Source: Ectocarpus siliculosus (Eukaryota > Sar > Phaeophyceae > Ectocarpales > Ectocarpaceae). From it: DNA of 37,291 bases. Below, in pieces: positions 1 through 10,155 of this stretch. Made by a program: the position numbers and the translations under genes. The number at the start of each line of letters is the position of its first letter. Within the stretch, counting starts at the first letter, position 1. Location: positions 1 through 37,291 of the forward strand of contig FN648795.1 in NCBI GenBank assembly GCA_000310025.1. Reading direction: 5' to 3'. The notes under the pieces were generated by a model that saw only the letters and a list, made by a program, of their open reading frames with translations, was not told the origin of the DNA and searched no databases.

Positions 1-1119
1 CGGGTACATGTATTCACCCTTCGCAGAGGTAGCCTACCGTATGTAACTCCATCCTTCGCCCTGGTTGCTACAAAATTGAACTTTGAGCAGAAATTGGGTC
101 ACCGCACCGATCAATTACTTCTTCGCCTTCTTTCTCAAAGCTCATTTCATTCGATATTCAGAACGAGAGCAAGAATCTACCTACTACTACGTTGGTTTTC
201 ATTATTGATAATAAACCCTGCGTACTTTGCTACGTCGCACTCTACTGGTTGCGAGGCATGCCATTTCGGACGTGGCCCGTCGTCGATGTTCGTGTGGCGC
301 AGGCCTTCATGGTGTTCGGATGGGGGTACATTTTTCTATTTTTGCTCTTCAGTTCCCGTAACAAAGAATATAGCTCTGATAATTTACGTCTTCCGCAAAG
401 TATTGCCCATACAGTATTTAATGAGCGGTTTCATCGAAATTTTAGGATGTTCTGCTCTACCAAACAAGACACGATTTCGTTTTGTACACAGTTTTGTGTT
501 CTTTCTGTTCGCGTGATATCTCTAAACGTCACAGCAGTCGAAACTGTACGACGATTCTGTTCTACTCCCCATTCTGCAAGCGTGCATCTTGGAGCGAACG
601 TTGCCCTCCTATTTTCCAACACATTATTTCAAACGATGGTCGTCCCCACTTTGAAGATACACATTTGACATGGCTTTTTCTTTATAGAGTTTTTCTTTGA
701 CGCGGGGAAGTGTCGTTAAGATTTCGGGGAGGATGACTCACCTTCCCCGGAGTCAACGAACGCGTACCAAACGTCAAAAGACGCGCAATTGCAACAGGGG
801 TACTATGTAACACAAAACGCAACAAACATCATAAACCTGGCTATCACAACGTGGTGGTGGTTGAGGCCGCACGTTCTCACATACCGTCGTTCGCTCTTGA
901 ACCTTCACATTGTAACACTCCCCCCCCCCGCATTGTCCTTCGAATAGTGGGTATCGTGCTGCTGGATGGGGCATACAATGGAACAGCAGCTGTTGTTGTA
1001 CTAATTATTGGTTCTGTTGTTATTTTTGTCTGGCTATATTTCCCTCATGCTTTGGCGTCGTTCCCGCCTTCAGCATCTTGCCGAGATGCGTATCATTACC
1101 ACCCCAAATAAACGAATGA

Positions 1120-1236
1120 CAGTCAACCGTCGTTGCAGCGAACTCTGATGATACGATACATATTGTACACCTGGTGCGCCCCACAGGCTACTTGCTAGAC
1201 AGGGAAGGAGCAAAACTATACCTGAAACGAAACTAG
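1120..1236 (+). pseudogene. Short frame tail conserved in both unit copies
   Basis: A frame from 1,120 to a TAG at 1,234-1,236 reads through the block TGYLLDREGAKLYLKRN. Copy 2 has the same frame ending at 23,740 with TGYLLNREGAKLYLKRN. Several differences between the copies are synonymous (ctg/ctt, aca/acg, ttg/ctg), although the DNA around is about 14% diverged. An in-frame stop lies immediately upstream (1,117-1,119), so this is at most the end of an exon or of a decayed protein. A C-terminal piece of a retroelement polyprotein is conceivable, but I do not recognise it. Confidence 0.22.
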
Positions 1237-1447
1237 AAGTGTCGGAGCACCCACAACGCCAGACAAAAACAAAAGAGAAAACATGATTGGAGCCCGTCGG
1301 TCCTGCCCTTAGGTCAATATCAGTTAGCACAAAATACAGTTTACCAATCTAAGCATAATTTCACGAGAATGGACCAAAGACGAACACACAACCAACGATT
1401 GCACTTCTAGCTACGTCCTCCAAATTTATCCATACCCACACGCAGTA

Positions 1448-2146
1448 GTGGTAGCAGCAGCAGATCGCTCGCCGTATCTATTGTGCCGTGTAGTTCGAAA
1501 GGTGTCCTTCAGCATCATTCTGGGGGTCCCGAATGCTCAACACAGTGCCCCCCTCCCCCCCTGCTTTGGATATCTGCGGGGCACCCTTGCTTGTGAGATT
1601 TTTTGTGTCTTTCGAGTGGGGAGCCGACTTAAGATGTGCGCCTTTGAAGCGGAGACGTACACTATCCACCGGAAGGATGGTAAAAGTGCGCTGTGCCCTC
1701 CTTCTTCGCGTACATTCCAAGAACATTTGTCTCTCATGTATGTACGTGTTGAGACGGTGTCCTGGTGCATGCACACCACAGATGAAACGAACACCCCCAA
1801 CACCAAAGTATTCAAACGCATTTCGAAGGCAAACCTGTTGAAAAGTTTGAGGAATTCTAGAACGACAATCAGAACGCTTGCTTATGTTCGAGAATATTGT
1901 AGTTTTGCGGCTTGGAAATCGACGCCACGAGTAGGGGTCCCAGTGGTTTCGTGGCGCTCTGTTTTCAGCGACGTCACGAGGCGGTTGCTTCATCGTGTGT
2001 CATTGCTGAATGTGGTCTCGGACCGTTTACCGTGCGAGACACTCACTCCGTACCGTAGGGTAGCCGTGGCTACCATGGCACCCTACCAGCTCCACCCTAT
2101 CGCGGGTCGCAGCATTCAGGCGTTTGTAGAGCCACCTGGATTGTAA
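1448..2146 (+). CDS. Hypothetical open frame of about 230 codons, shared with copy 2
   Basis: An uninterrupted frame of about 232 codons. The homologous place in copy 2 is also open (278 codons, 23,942-24,778). The ends agree well (ADRSP, VRKVSFSIILGVPNA and RRLLHRVSLLNVV blocks), but the middle is read in different frames in the two copies because indels shift and then restore the frame. In the C-terminal third I count about 2 synonymous and 5 or more non-synonymous differences, so no selective constraint is visible. No domain, signal peptide or membrane segment is recognised, and an overlapping 171-codon frame is open on the minus strand (1,478-1,993). It could be a chance open frame in a duplicated non-coding region. 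Confidence 0.22.
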   Translation: MVAAADRSPYLLCRVVRKVSFSIILGVPNAQHSAPLPPCFGYLRGTLACEIFCVFRVGSRLKMCAFEAETYTIHRKDGKSALCPPSSRTFQEHLSLMYVRVETVSWCMHTTDETNTPNTKVFKRISKANLLKSLRNSRTTIRTLAYVREYCSFAAWKSTPRVGVPVVSWRSVFSDVTRRLLHRVSLLNVVSDRLPCETLTPYRRVAVATMAPYQLHPIAGRSIQAFVEPPGL

Positions 2147-3913
2147 TGTCTCGGGGTCAGGTAGATGACCATCTTTGGGGTGATTGATGGGTTCTGTTTC
2201 ACGTGCTCTGCCTCTGCGATTATTTTTCCCGTGTGCCACCACATGGTAAACTACGGGGAAACAACGCAGGGCTTGCGTGAGTAAAATTCAAAAGGTTCGA
2301 CCCTCCCCCCTTGCCTGAAGACGCGGACTGTCGAAGAAAGATTGAGAGAACTCGAAAAGACATGGTCCTGTCTCGCGTCGGATGTTTAGCTCGGACACGC
2401 AGGAAGCTCACGAGACTACGTCGCCGAGATGCACAAACAACCGCTATTGTACCCCTCTGGTCGCTTCGCGAGTGTTAAGTCTTGAGAGGTCAGCAAACGT
2501 CAGTGACTCTCTTTGCGCTTCTGCTACAACGTGATTGACACCATGCGGAGAGGCGGAATATCAACAGGCTTTTGTTTCACAAACCGTGCAGCGCTTTGAA
2601 AAAGTCACCGAGTTATTTGTTCACACCGGGACGTTGAGGTGGCGCCCGGGGCATTGAAAATCAAACAAAAAAGGAGTTCTGGTTGAATGACGTCTTTCGC
2701 GCCCGGATCTGTATCTGCACGGCTCTTTGCAAGTTACCACAGAAAGCATTCAAAGAACGGTGCCATGGGGCTGAGCGCAACTTAGAAGGCACCACGTCGA
2801 GAATAAGAATACAGAAGTCACTTGTGCCCACCCTACCTCAGGGCACGTTGTGCTTCCTCCGGGCTTCACGAGAATAGCGCCGACAAATAGTGGAAAGATA
2901 GAGAGGGGTCCAGAATTCGGCACAACGAGAGATAATAAATACTGGTAAAGTGATTACTGCAAGCAAAGTTTCCGGCAGGCATCAACGCCGGTTGCCGTCG
3001 TCCTCGATAACCTCGCAAAGTTTCAACCAAGATTGCATTTTCACCTATATAGCTGGAAACGCTCGCAGACCGCTGCAGACCCCGCAGAAACATTACAGTC
3101 CCAAGCTGATACACTTCAGAGCTCCTTTACCCTCAGCTCAGTCTCTTCTCCATTACTGCAGCCCTTTCAAACGCCCTGTTGATGTTTGTTGGCTACCGCA
3201 CGTTGTTTCTTGAGTTCGTACGGGTGATGCGCCGAAACATGAGCAAGGAATGTGATTGCTTTTTCCACATCCGGGACGTAAGTCCGCGCACCAGAACGTT
3301 GAACATTTTCACCGCGGTTGTGCAATAGAATCAAGAGGAAATGATTTCGAAATTGTTCGCACCCCCGCGGCGCTTACTCAAGGCCCTTTGCTGTATTTCC
3401 TACTTTTCGGAATTAGTCGGCGACATGCTTGCATCTCTGGCTTGGGCGTCGATGCTTATGCACCTCGTTCCAGCGACACGCCGGGCTCTGACCGTCCCTG
3501 GAATGTGCAATCTCTCACATGCAGCCGTCAAGGCATTCTTTCAACCTTGCATGAACCGTGGCTAACGCGCCCTCAGGCCTGACTTGCTCCAACAACCTGG
3601 TCTCGAAGATGTGGGAACTACAAGCACTGCGTACTGCACTATCCGAACTTCTTCACAGCAACGATTTGCATCACGTTCTTTGACACTGAAACACAACGTG
3701 TGAAACAACTGGTACGGCGGTGAAGAGTTGTTTCATCTGCGACTGACTATCCTTTGCTACTTGAACAGGTTTCAGCTGGACAACGGAAGTCCGTCCGTGT
3801 CTTGGATTGGGAAAGTGCAGACGAATGGCAAACAAACTTTAGCCGAGTAATTTCCACCATGAGCAGGGAAATGTATGCATAACTGTACCTTGCTTTTTGA
3901 GTTGAGAACTTGT

Positions 3914-4214
3914 GCTACCCCAAAATGTGGCATACACGGAAAACGGACGGTGGCCTCGTCAGATGCCAGTGAAACCCTTCCGCAAAACAGATTTGGGCAC
4001 AAACGACCAAGCAAGCCCTTCGACGGACTACCACTCTCGGCACTACAACATCGTGGAACGCATTGCCGCGGGTTGGACCTTTCTTGACAAGGAATGTGGC
4101 CCCGGTTTGACGTGTGTAAGCAGTGAACTACAGTCGCCATTTCGTCGTCGCTGGCCTCATCGCTCAAGTATGAAAGCTTCACCTACCGACACCGGGCAGG
4201 TTTATGCCGGATGA
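3914..4214 (+). pseudogene. Broken copy of the 241-codon frame found at 34,762-35,487
   Basis: The frame carrying NVAYTENGRWPRQM, KTDLG and DYHSR aligns with the start of the long open frame in the diverged copy at 34,762. Here it stops at about 4,214, where copy 2 at 26,747 also stops. Further along, the block PLGKRKRPVPR recurs near 4,249 in a shifted frame. Relative to copy 2 and to the diverged copy, this copy has lost 19 bases at 3,917/3,918 between two gcta repeats. If the diverged frame was ever a gene, this is a decayed relative of it. Confidence 0.28.
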
Positions 4215-5089
4215 CGTATCACCTCATTGTGATTCCGTATCTACCGTTGGGCAAGCGCAAGAGGCCGGTCCCCCGCTTGGCTTCGAATGGTTGTCGCATA
4301 GGTCACAAGTGTCCGGTGTCCTGCGGTATCCACGGCAGCTTGATGGTCTGATGATACATTCGTGTTGAGGCCCTCACATACTTGGATTGCTGGCTTTATT
4401 TTGTAACGTATCGGCACATGTGCTGCCTGCGTGGTTTGGATGCCCCAAGCCTTTTGATGTCCACCCTCATTCCGTGGGTGGCGTTTTCAAGCGGGCATTC
4501 GGTCAGAACAAACGTCGATTCATCGCACACTCTTGCTCGTGCATCAGCATCTGTGATTCAGTACGATGACACACAATGTCGTGAGAAGGGTATCTCCTCT
4601 GGGAACGGTCGCTGTGCCCAGCCGGTTGAAGGGAGAAAAATACCCCGATACCACAGATTCCAGCAGATGGTATACGCCCGTCAAGCATAGCATGTGTTGA
4701 TTTCTCCCAAGCGTGTGAATGTCCAAAAGCAGGTGTACAAGTAGTCTTGGAGGTAAAAGAGCACGCAGAACACGGACGTCGGCGAACAAATCCCCTCCCG
4801 AGCAGAGGTGTTTTGTTCTGTTTGAATGCTCGTGACAGATTCAAGAGATCCCGCTACTACTGGAGGTTGCGCCTCGGTGAACCAGGTGCTGGAGGTGTCT
4901 TGACTCATGTATGTCGCCGACAATGCGTGACTTATCAACCACGAACGTATCAGATATAAAAGTGGTGTCAGCACAGTTTGACATTCTTCTCTGCCGGTCG
5001 CTACCCGTGACATCTGTCCCATGGGCGGTTGTTTCTTTTGTTCGCAGCTGTGGGGCCTGTTCGCTGAGAAAAAAACACCAGAGCAAGAA

Positions 5090-5236
5090 CACCCGGGAGC
5101 TAACCCAAAGGTAGCGGGGCGAAAACAAAAAAAAAACTCCGGTAACCCCGGGGCTAACTCAAACGTTTTTGTGCTACAATACCATGGCGGTTTTTGGGAG
5201 GGTCGGGCTAACTCATGATGGGGGGCTAACTCAAAG
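5090..5236. repeat. Cluster of ggGGCTAACtCAA motifs
   Basis: Four copies of a short motif of the form GGGCTAACTCAA lie in the same orientation at about 5,095, 5,150, 5,205 and 5,226. The same cluster is in copy 2 at 27,582-27,722. A related gggccaactcaa follows a ggtcaaaatatg box at about 7,936-7,972. Clusters like this can be binding sites of a transposase or repressor, but no protein that would use them is identified. Confidence 0.45.
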
Positions 5237-6078
5237 GATATTACGGTATGCACTCGGCGCTAGAGCCTCGAGCAACAACAAACGTGGGAAAAAGTGCTTT
5301 CGTTTCGTTACTTGTTACATTGATTCAATGAACAATAATACGTTGGGTGTGTTTTGTTTGGGGTGTTTTTATTTTTTCAGTTCTGGGGACGCAATATTAC
5401 GACAACGTGCGTTGTTTCTCTTCATCTTCCATCCCCTCCCGATTCCGGACACCTACAAAGATTCCACATTCCGTGTACGGTTCTCTGTAAGTATATATTT
5501 GCAAGCATCTTCGGCACCTCGTTTTGATATTCTCATGGACACACTGCACACCATGCTTTCTTTGAGCCGTGCAAGGAGGTGCTTTCCCGCGTGCTGATGG
5601 TGCGAACTGAACACCTACACCAACAGATTTCGTTATCCGCGACTTAATCGTGTAACAACCACCAGAACGCACGAGGTTGATTTCGCCCCCCACGATCATT
5701 TGGCCGACGGGAAGTCTTTTCGGTACGCCTTTGGTCTGTACGGGGAACCTCATGGTTCATCGTATGTTGCAAGCGACGATACTGGTGAAACTGGGGCATT
5801 TCCGACATGTCTGTCTTTGGCTCGGGGGAGGAATAGATCTGCAGCTATAGCACCCACCGTGTGTGTCCCTTCTATGTATCGCCTTGTTCAAGGGCACCCT
5901 AGGCACGTCGCACGTTGTTTTCCAGAGTTGCCACGCAGATTACCAAAGCGAGCTAGCCCCGGGATAATCCTGTTCGGTGTTGGATACGTGCCGCGAGCAG
6001 AGGTCAGAAGGCGCCTGCACGAATGTTGGTGCAAGGGGAATCCTTGGAAACAGGACTTCCTGATGAGCGGACCGGCAG

Positions 6079-6216
6079 GATACATTGGTCATACCCTCTG
6101 CGTTGTGTCGTCTGTGTGCCAAGAAGGACGAGGTTTGCCTCTCAGATGCGATCAAACTCCGTTCACGAGGTGACCGTTCGCTTGAGAGATGCGTTCATGC
6201 TACCTGTGGGCCTTAA
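6079..6216 (+). pseudogene. Possible cysteine-rich exon
   Basis: After an AG at 6,077-6,078 the frame runs 45 codons to a TAA at 6,214-6,216. It contains two paired cysteines (ALCRLCAKKDEVC) and a later pair (RCVHATC), which could bind zinc. Two stops in the same frame sit just upstream (6,061-6,066), so any reading must begin at a splice acceptor. The same segment is present in copy 2 around 28,452-28,589. I do not recognise a named zinc-finger family, and both copies are too similar to test constraint. Confidence 0.22.
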
Positions 6217-6296
6217 GGAGGAGGCCGTTACGCAGAGAACAGAGAGTCATCCGGTGTGGGATTTGTCAAGTTTTCCACGTGCTAATGTTGCCATAG

Positions 6297-6461
6297 GTCG
6301 ATGAAAGAGTCAAGGCGGGTATGGACCAGTTTTGGTCCTTCTCCAAGGAACCTGGGGAGTTTTTGCAGTTTTTCCAGTACACGTCGTGTTTTTCACATCC
6401 CCAGGCTGCATCAGCAGTACGAAACGTCCTGAATGTTCACAAGCCCGTGAATGGTTTCTAG
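6297..6461 (+). pseudogene. Possible terminal exon with a DERVKA block
   Basis: After a possible acceptor (ccatag, 6,291-6,296) the frame reads VDERVKAGMDQFW and runs to a TAG at 6,459-6,461, 55 codons including the stop. The same frame is in copy 2 (28,669-28,833). A distinct, more diverged relative lies at about 11,707-11,791, where it reads INERVKARMGQ and then breaks off at the assembly gap. The reading frame is the same in that diverged copy, which favours past coding. Function is unknown. Confidence 0.3.
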
Positions 6462-7542
6462 CAGATGTCGAACTCTTCACTGAGACTACCACCTGTGATA
6501 GCTTGTGTACAATACGCCAACGAACCTAGACTTTGTTGTAGTGGTCTTCCGTCACCTCCCGAGTTCTTCCCCACGCAACCGCACTCTATAGGAGTTTCTC
6601 GGAAGCCAGCAATTGGCAGGTACTTGCGTCACTTGGTTACTTCTGGTCATCGAGAACCCGCCAAACCATACTTTTTGTGATTCATTCAAGAAGGTGTTTT
6701 TGGCTTACAGGTGTTACGAGCTAGCTCCGGGCATGAACAGAAGCATTGTCCGTTTGTAGGCGCGACGAGAAGGCGCGAGGTTGAATTCACCCCACCGACC
6801 GGTTGGCCGTCGGAGTTGGGTGTTCCCTGTTATGTGATATGGCTCCAATGTGAGTCTCACGATTCATCGGAAACGACAGTCCGCACCTTTCCCCGCTACC
6901 CGACCATTGTTGGACATCGATCAGACGTGTAACGATGACCTATTGCCCCTCTCGGCGGAGGAGTCGGGGGAAACATGAAATTCGTCAAGATTGCCCTTCT
7001 CTCTTAAGGTCCTTCACCCGGGCGGGATTGGTGTTCCTTGAGGTGTTCTCGCTGCTGGATAAATCCATTATGTTTTGTAGTTTGTGCTCGGCGATGTTGC
7101 CGAAGGGTATGGGTATATTTCCTCTGTGTCATAAGTCTGTGCCGTTATGGGCGCTCAGTCGTTGGGGTACTTAAACGTTGACGTTTAGCCTTTGACCGGG
7201 TGCGTTGAAAGGCAAAGAGCATACGAAGATGACTAAAAAAAATACTTATAATCGAAGACCGTGTTACACACTAAAATTAGGTCAAAATATGCCCATTTTG
7301 GCCGTATTTCGGTATAAATAATTGAGAAGTATTTTGAGAATTTTACGACTTCGCAGTAGAACACACCGGGGTCAGAAAGCGACAGAGGGAAGGGACGTTG
7401 GAGAGGGTGGTAAAATACGATATGGAGGCTTTGAGAAGGCTTACGCCTGGATGGCATCGAGTCCCAGCGACAGCGAGGACGACTAATCGAGTTTTTCCCT
7501 TTGTTTTCCCCCGATAGCAACAGACATTTGTTTTACCCCGCA

Positions 7543-7800
7543 AGTGTCTTGGTTTTGGTGTGGGAACCCCAAGTGTCTTGGTTTTGATGTGGAACCAAAA
7601 CTGTCTTGGTTTTTGTGGGGGGTCACGCTTACTTGTTTGATTATTGGCGGACGCGGCACGTATCGTTGAGTAGGACGGGGGGGTTGGGTTCGGGCACTAC
7701 TATCGTTTGTTGCCCTGCAAGTGTCTCGTTTCTTGTGTGGGGCCTCCAAGTGTCTTGGTTTTAGTGTGTAAATCCTAAGTATCTTGATTTGAGTGTGGGG
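7543..7800. repeat. Degenerate short repeat around AAGTGTCTTGGTTTT
   Basis: Six copies of a unit of roughly 25 bp, consensus CAAGTGTCTTGGTTTTgGTGTGGG, occur at about 7,544, 7,569, 7,595, 7,717, 7,747 and 7,775. A gap of about 95 bp of unrelated sequence separates the third and fourth. The identical arrangement is in copy 2 (29,886-30,143). It is G/T-rich on this strand and has no coding character. Confidence 0.6.
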
Positions 7801-8326
7801 GGTCACTATTACATATGGGGGGCGCGTTTGGCTGATGGAGTATAGGAGGGGGGTTATCTTTGGGGTGGGGATAATTCTTGAGTTTTTGGGGGCGGGACAG
7901 GCGTTTAGCCTCACCCACCCCCTACCTGGAAATGGTCAAAATATGGGCCGTTTTTGGGCCAACTCAATGTTCTCCGGCCTTTCAGCCGCATGGTTCAAGC
8001 ACCAACTGAAAAAAAGAAAAAGTTTTTCTGTCTCAAAAAACGCCGGAGAATTCAACGAAAAAATCGGAAAACAGATCAGACACCGTTAAGGGGGCGCAAA
8101 AACATAACGGCACAGACTTATGATACAGAGGAAGGTAATAGGGTAACAGTCTGTCGAGGAACTCGGCACCACATGTTGAAGAAGTCCAAGCGCTTTCGGC
8201 GCAGCTATGTTTGTGGATGACACATTTACCTTGCGGGAACTTTTTTTAGTGCGGTTGCGAGAACGTGCCAGCAGTCGATGGATTAGAGAACCCTTGTACG
8301 GGGATGAATCGATCTCGCCCCCGAAA

Positions 8327-8602
8327 CTAGGGAAATGGGAAACCCCGAGAGGTTTGAAGTAGCAAGGCGATATCTTGCAGCAACCACCGCACCGCAGTGT
8401 GTAGTTGCCTGTTAGCCATTTTGGTTTCGTAAAGTTCTTCATCCTCCTCCACATTTGCCATTAGTCGTGCATTTTCATGGCGTCTTTCAATTTCAATCTG
8501 GGTGAGCGATTGCCATTTTTGGGTGATCCATACATTTTGCATAAAACAATGTTGACCAGGTCTCTGGAATAGGCACGAAAGGTGTGAGACTGTCCTTCTC
8601 AC
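8327..8602 (-). pseudogene. Coding-like minus-strand segment (EEDEELYE block)
   Basis: On the minus strand a frame of about 90 codons contains FMQNVWITQKWQ, IEIERRHENARL and NVEEDEELYETKMANRQLH. The second copy at 12,412-12,702 keeps the same frame open with about nine residue changes (for example ENARLMANV against DNARLLVNV). Charged and amphipathic composition suggests a helical or coiled-coil segment. Most nucleotide differences between the copies change the amino acid, so constraint is not shown. No start codon or family is recognised; it could be an exon of a lost gene. Confidence 0.25.
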
Positions 8603-8884
8603 ACCCGAAATACCCAGAGAGTTATCTTGGTTGTTGACTCAGGTTCCAAATCCGAGCTACGGGATGTACATTGGCCAGGCTGCCCAACCCCAACATCAAT
8701 GAATGGATATTGTGGCCTGAGTAGTTCAAAGGTGATGAGTTGACTGGGGTGCCTTCACCTCTTTCTGGGCCTTTGTGGCTGGTGTGATGCATTCCGCCCT
8801 GGGGGTGTACTGACCAGAGGCCACGAATGTCTTCTACAACGTTTTACTATGGAAGCGTGACAAGAACGTCAACAGCAACAGCGT

Positions 8885-9202
8885 TTAGGGCATCGACCGC
8901 ATCTTCCAATTCGCAGCTGCGGACTCGGGTTTCGTCTGTGAAACGATTTGGTTTGCTGCTCGAAATGGATTCTGCTCTTCCCTCCAGCTCCATGTTTCCC
9001 GAACGTGACGTTGTATGTCCTTGTAGCACTCGGCCTCGAGATGAGGTTGGTTCTCGTTTGTCTTAAGGCGGTCGATAACACGAATTTCGGAAATCACAAT
9101 CGCTTTCCATTGTATCCTTGGGTACAGACACCACGAATATGCGTTGATTCTCGCCCACTGCCCTGCCCCACCTGTGATATGTACGATTAATCTCTTGAAC
9201 AT
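8885..9202 (-). pseudogene. Coding-like minus-strand segment (RLKTNENQ block)
   Basis: A minus-strand frame of about 105 codons contains VIDRLKTNENQ, HLEAECYKDIQRHVRE and RAANQIVSQT, and ends at a TAA that both copies share. The matching frame in the other copy is 12,969-13,220. About ten bases differ over 250, and roughly eight change residues, which is what neutral decay would give. It lies upstream, in minus-strand order, of the EEDEELYE segment and could be the preceding exon of the same lost gene. Family unknown. Confidence 0.25.
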
Positions 9203-9224
9203 TGTTTAAACACTAACACCTTCG

Positions 9225-9302
9225 CAGCTGGTGAGACCGCAGTTGACATGCCTCGCAAACGTTCAGCTGGTGAGACCGCAGTTGACATGCCTAGCAAACG
9301 TT
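9225..9302. repeat. 39-bp tandem duplication
   Basis: The 39-bp stretch starting cagctggtgagaccgcag at 9,225 is repeated at 9,264 with one mismatch. The other copy of this region (around 13,314) has it once. The duplication adds 13 codons in frame without a stop. It lies about 150 bp upstream of the LRR exon, just after a pyrimidine-containing acceptor-like stretch. Confidence 0.85.
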
Positions 9303-9451
9303 CGGGGTTATACACGAAATGAAGAGCAGACTGCTCATTCTTGGCTTGTTATGCAGCGGGAATATGGTTACAAAGGGGCTCCCGAGTGGCAGACAGACGT
9401 GGTACGTGAAACTATTTTCGTTCCGGTCCGTGCTACCACCAAATCCCTCAG

Positions 9452-9523
9452 GCACGATTCCGCCCGAGCTGGGCGGGCTGACAGCGCTAACGTGGCTAGG
9501 TCTCAGCAACAGCAATCTTTCCG
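9452..9523 (+). CDS. Single 24-residue leucine-rich-repeat exon, copy 1
   Basis: The 72-bp stretch is preceded by ccctcag and followed by gtgagg, so it has consensus splice borders on both sides. Joined at phase 1 it encodes one plant-type LRR unit: GTIPPELGGL, then TALTWLGLSNSNLSG. A 72-bp exon with phase 1 at both ends can be added, lost or moved without breaking a reading frame. In brown algae, LRR-ROCO GTPases and NB-ARC-TPR proteins are known to be assembled from such exons and are candidate immune receptors. No GTPase, kinase or second LRR exon is visible nearby, so this is a solitary exon, perhaps of a fragmented gene or an exon reservoir. Position and phase are directly seen; membership in a receptor gene is inferred. 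Confidence 0.7.
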
Positions 9524-10155
9524 GTGAGGCCTTCCTGTTGGCTGTCTTGAATGTAGTGAGTCTGGTTGTCTGTGGTTGATATTTCGGCGTGTTCTGTGCT
9601 CGCCTATTCTCGTCGTTCTTGGCTTCTCTGCCTTGGGAGTGACCAGTGGCTATATCTTGTACCTGATGCGATTGCGATTCGCTCTGTGTGTCAGCCGCTG
9701 GTCATAGCTGTTGTATTGTCCCGCCCAAGTCCAGCAGGTCCAGCAGGTACTTCAACAGCTATCGCCCATTAAACATCCGAATGAGTTGGGAACCAACCCA
9801 CCTCCACGCTTTAGGGACCTTCCACTTTAATCGCTCAGTGTGGTAAATCATTTCAGACGCTTGGTATTCTTGAATTGATACATATATGGTTGGCAACGTT
9901 GACAACTTCATCAGTCGTGGCAACGGCTAGGCACGGATTTGTACCTGGTCAATACCTCCTGAAACATCAAGCTCACTACCTCAAAGGCATGCACATCTAG
10001 CCGTCTCTGCTCTCTAGTGACCGAAGACCCATTCCAGTATCCGTCAACCACGCAAAGGTCTCTCAAGAGTCTCTAGAATTCTACTTTTTGGGCGGTTTGT
10101 ATTCGACTCAACCAAAAATGGGAAAATACCAACCGTTGTACTCAAGTCTATGTCG

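Larger units (their letters stand above)
1..10155. repeat. Long duplicated unit, copy 1 (probably cut by window start)
   Basis: This block matches copy 2 (14,471-14,667 plus 22,721-30,513) in order and orientation: 1 aligns with 14,471, 216 with 22,731, 2,671 with 25,165 and 7,201 with 29,543. Its right part, from about 7,806, also matches 11,892-14,212, and 3,009 to about 5,720 matches a more diverged copy at 33,881-36,260. By eye, difference from copy 2 is about 14% in the first 100 bases, about 6% near 2,000 and about 1% beyond 2,420. I recognise no transposon family. Most frames inside are short or broken. It may be a segmental duplication or the body of an unclassified large mobile element; terminal repeats were not found. 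Confidence 0.85.

Noticed and set aside
5888-6155. Minus-strand frames opposite 5,700-6,200
   Set aside because: Overlap several plus-strand frames equally open in both near-identical copies; nothing favours the minus strand.
7954-8220. Lys/Arg-rich frame shared by copies (also 11,964-12,305)
   Set aside because: The basic residues come from an A-rich tract, and the copies are too similar to show constraint.
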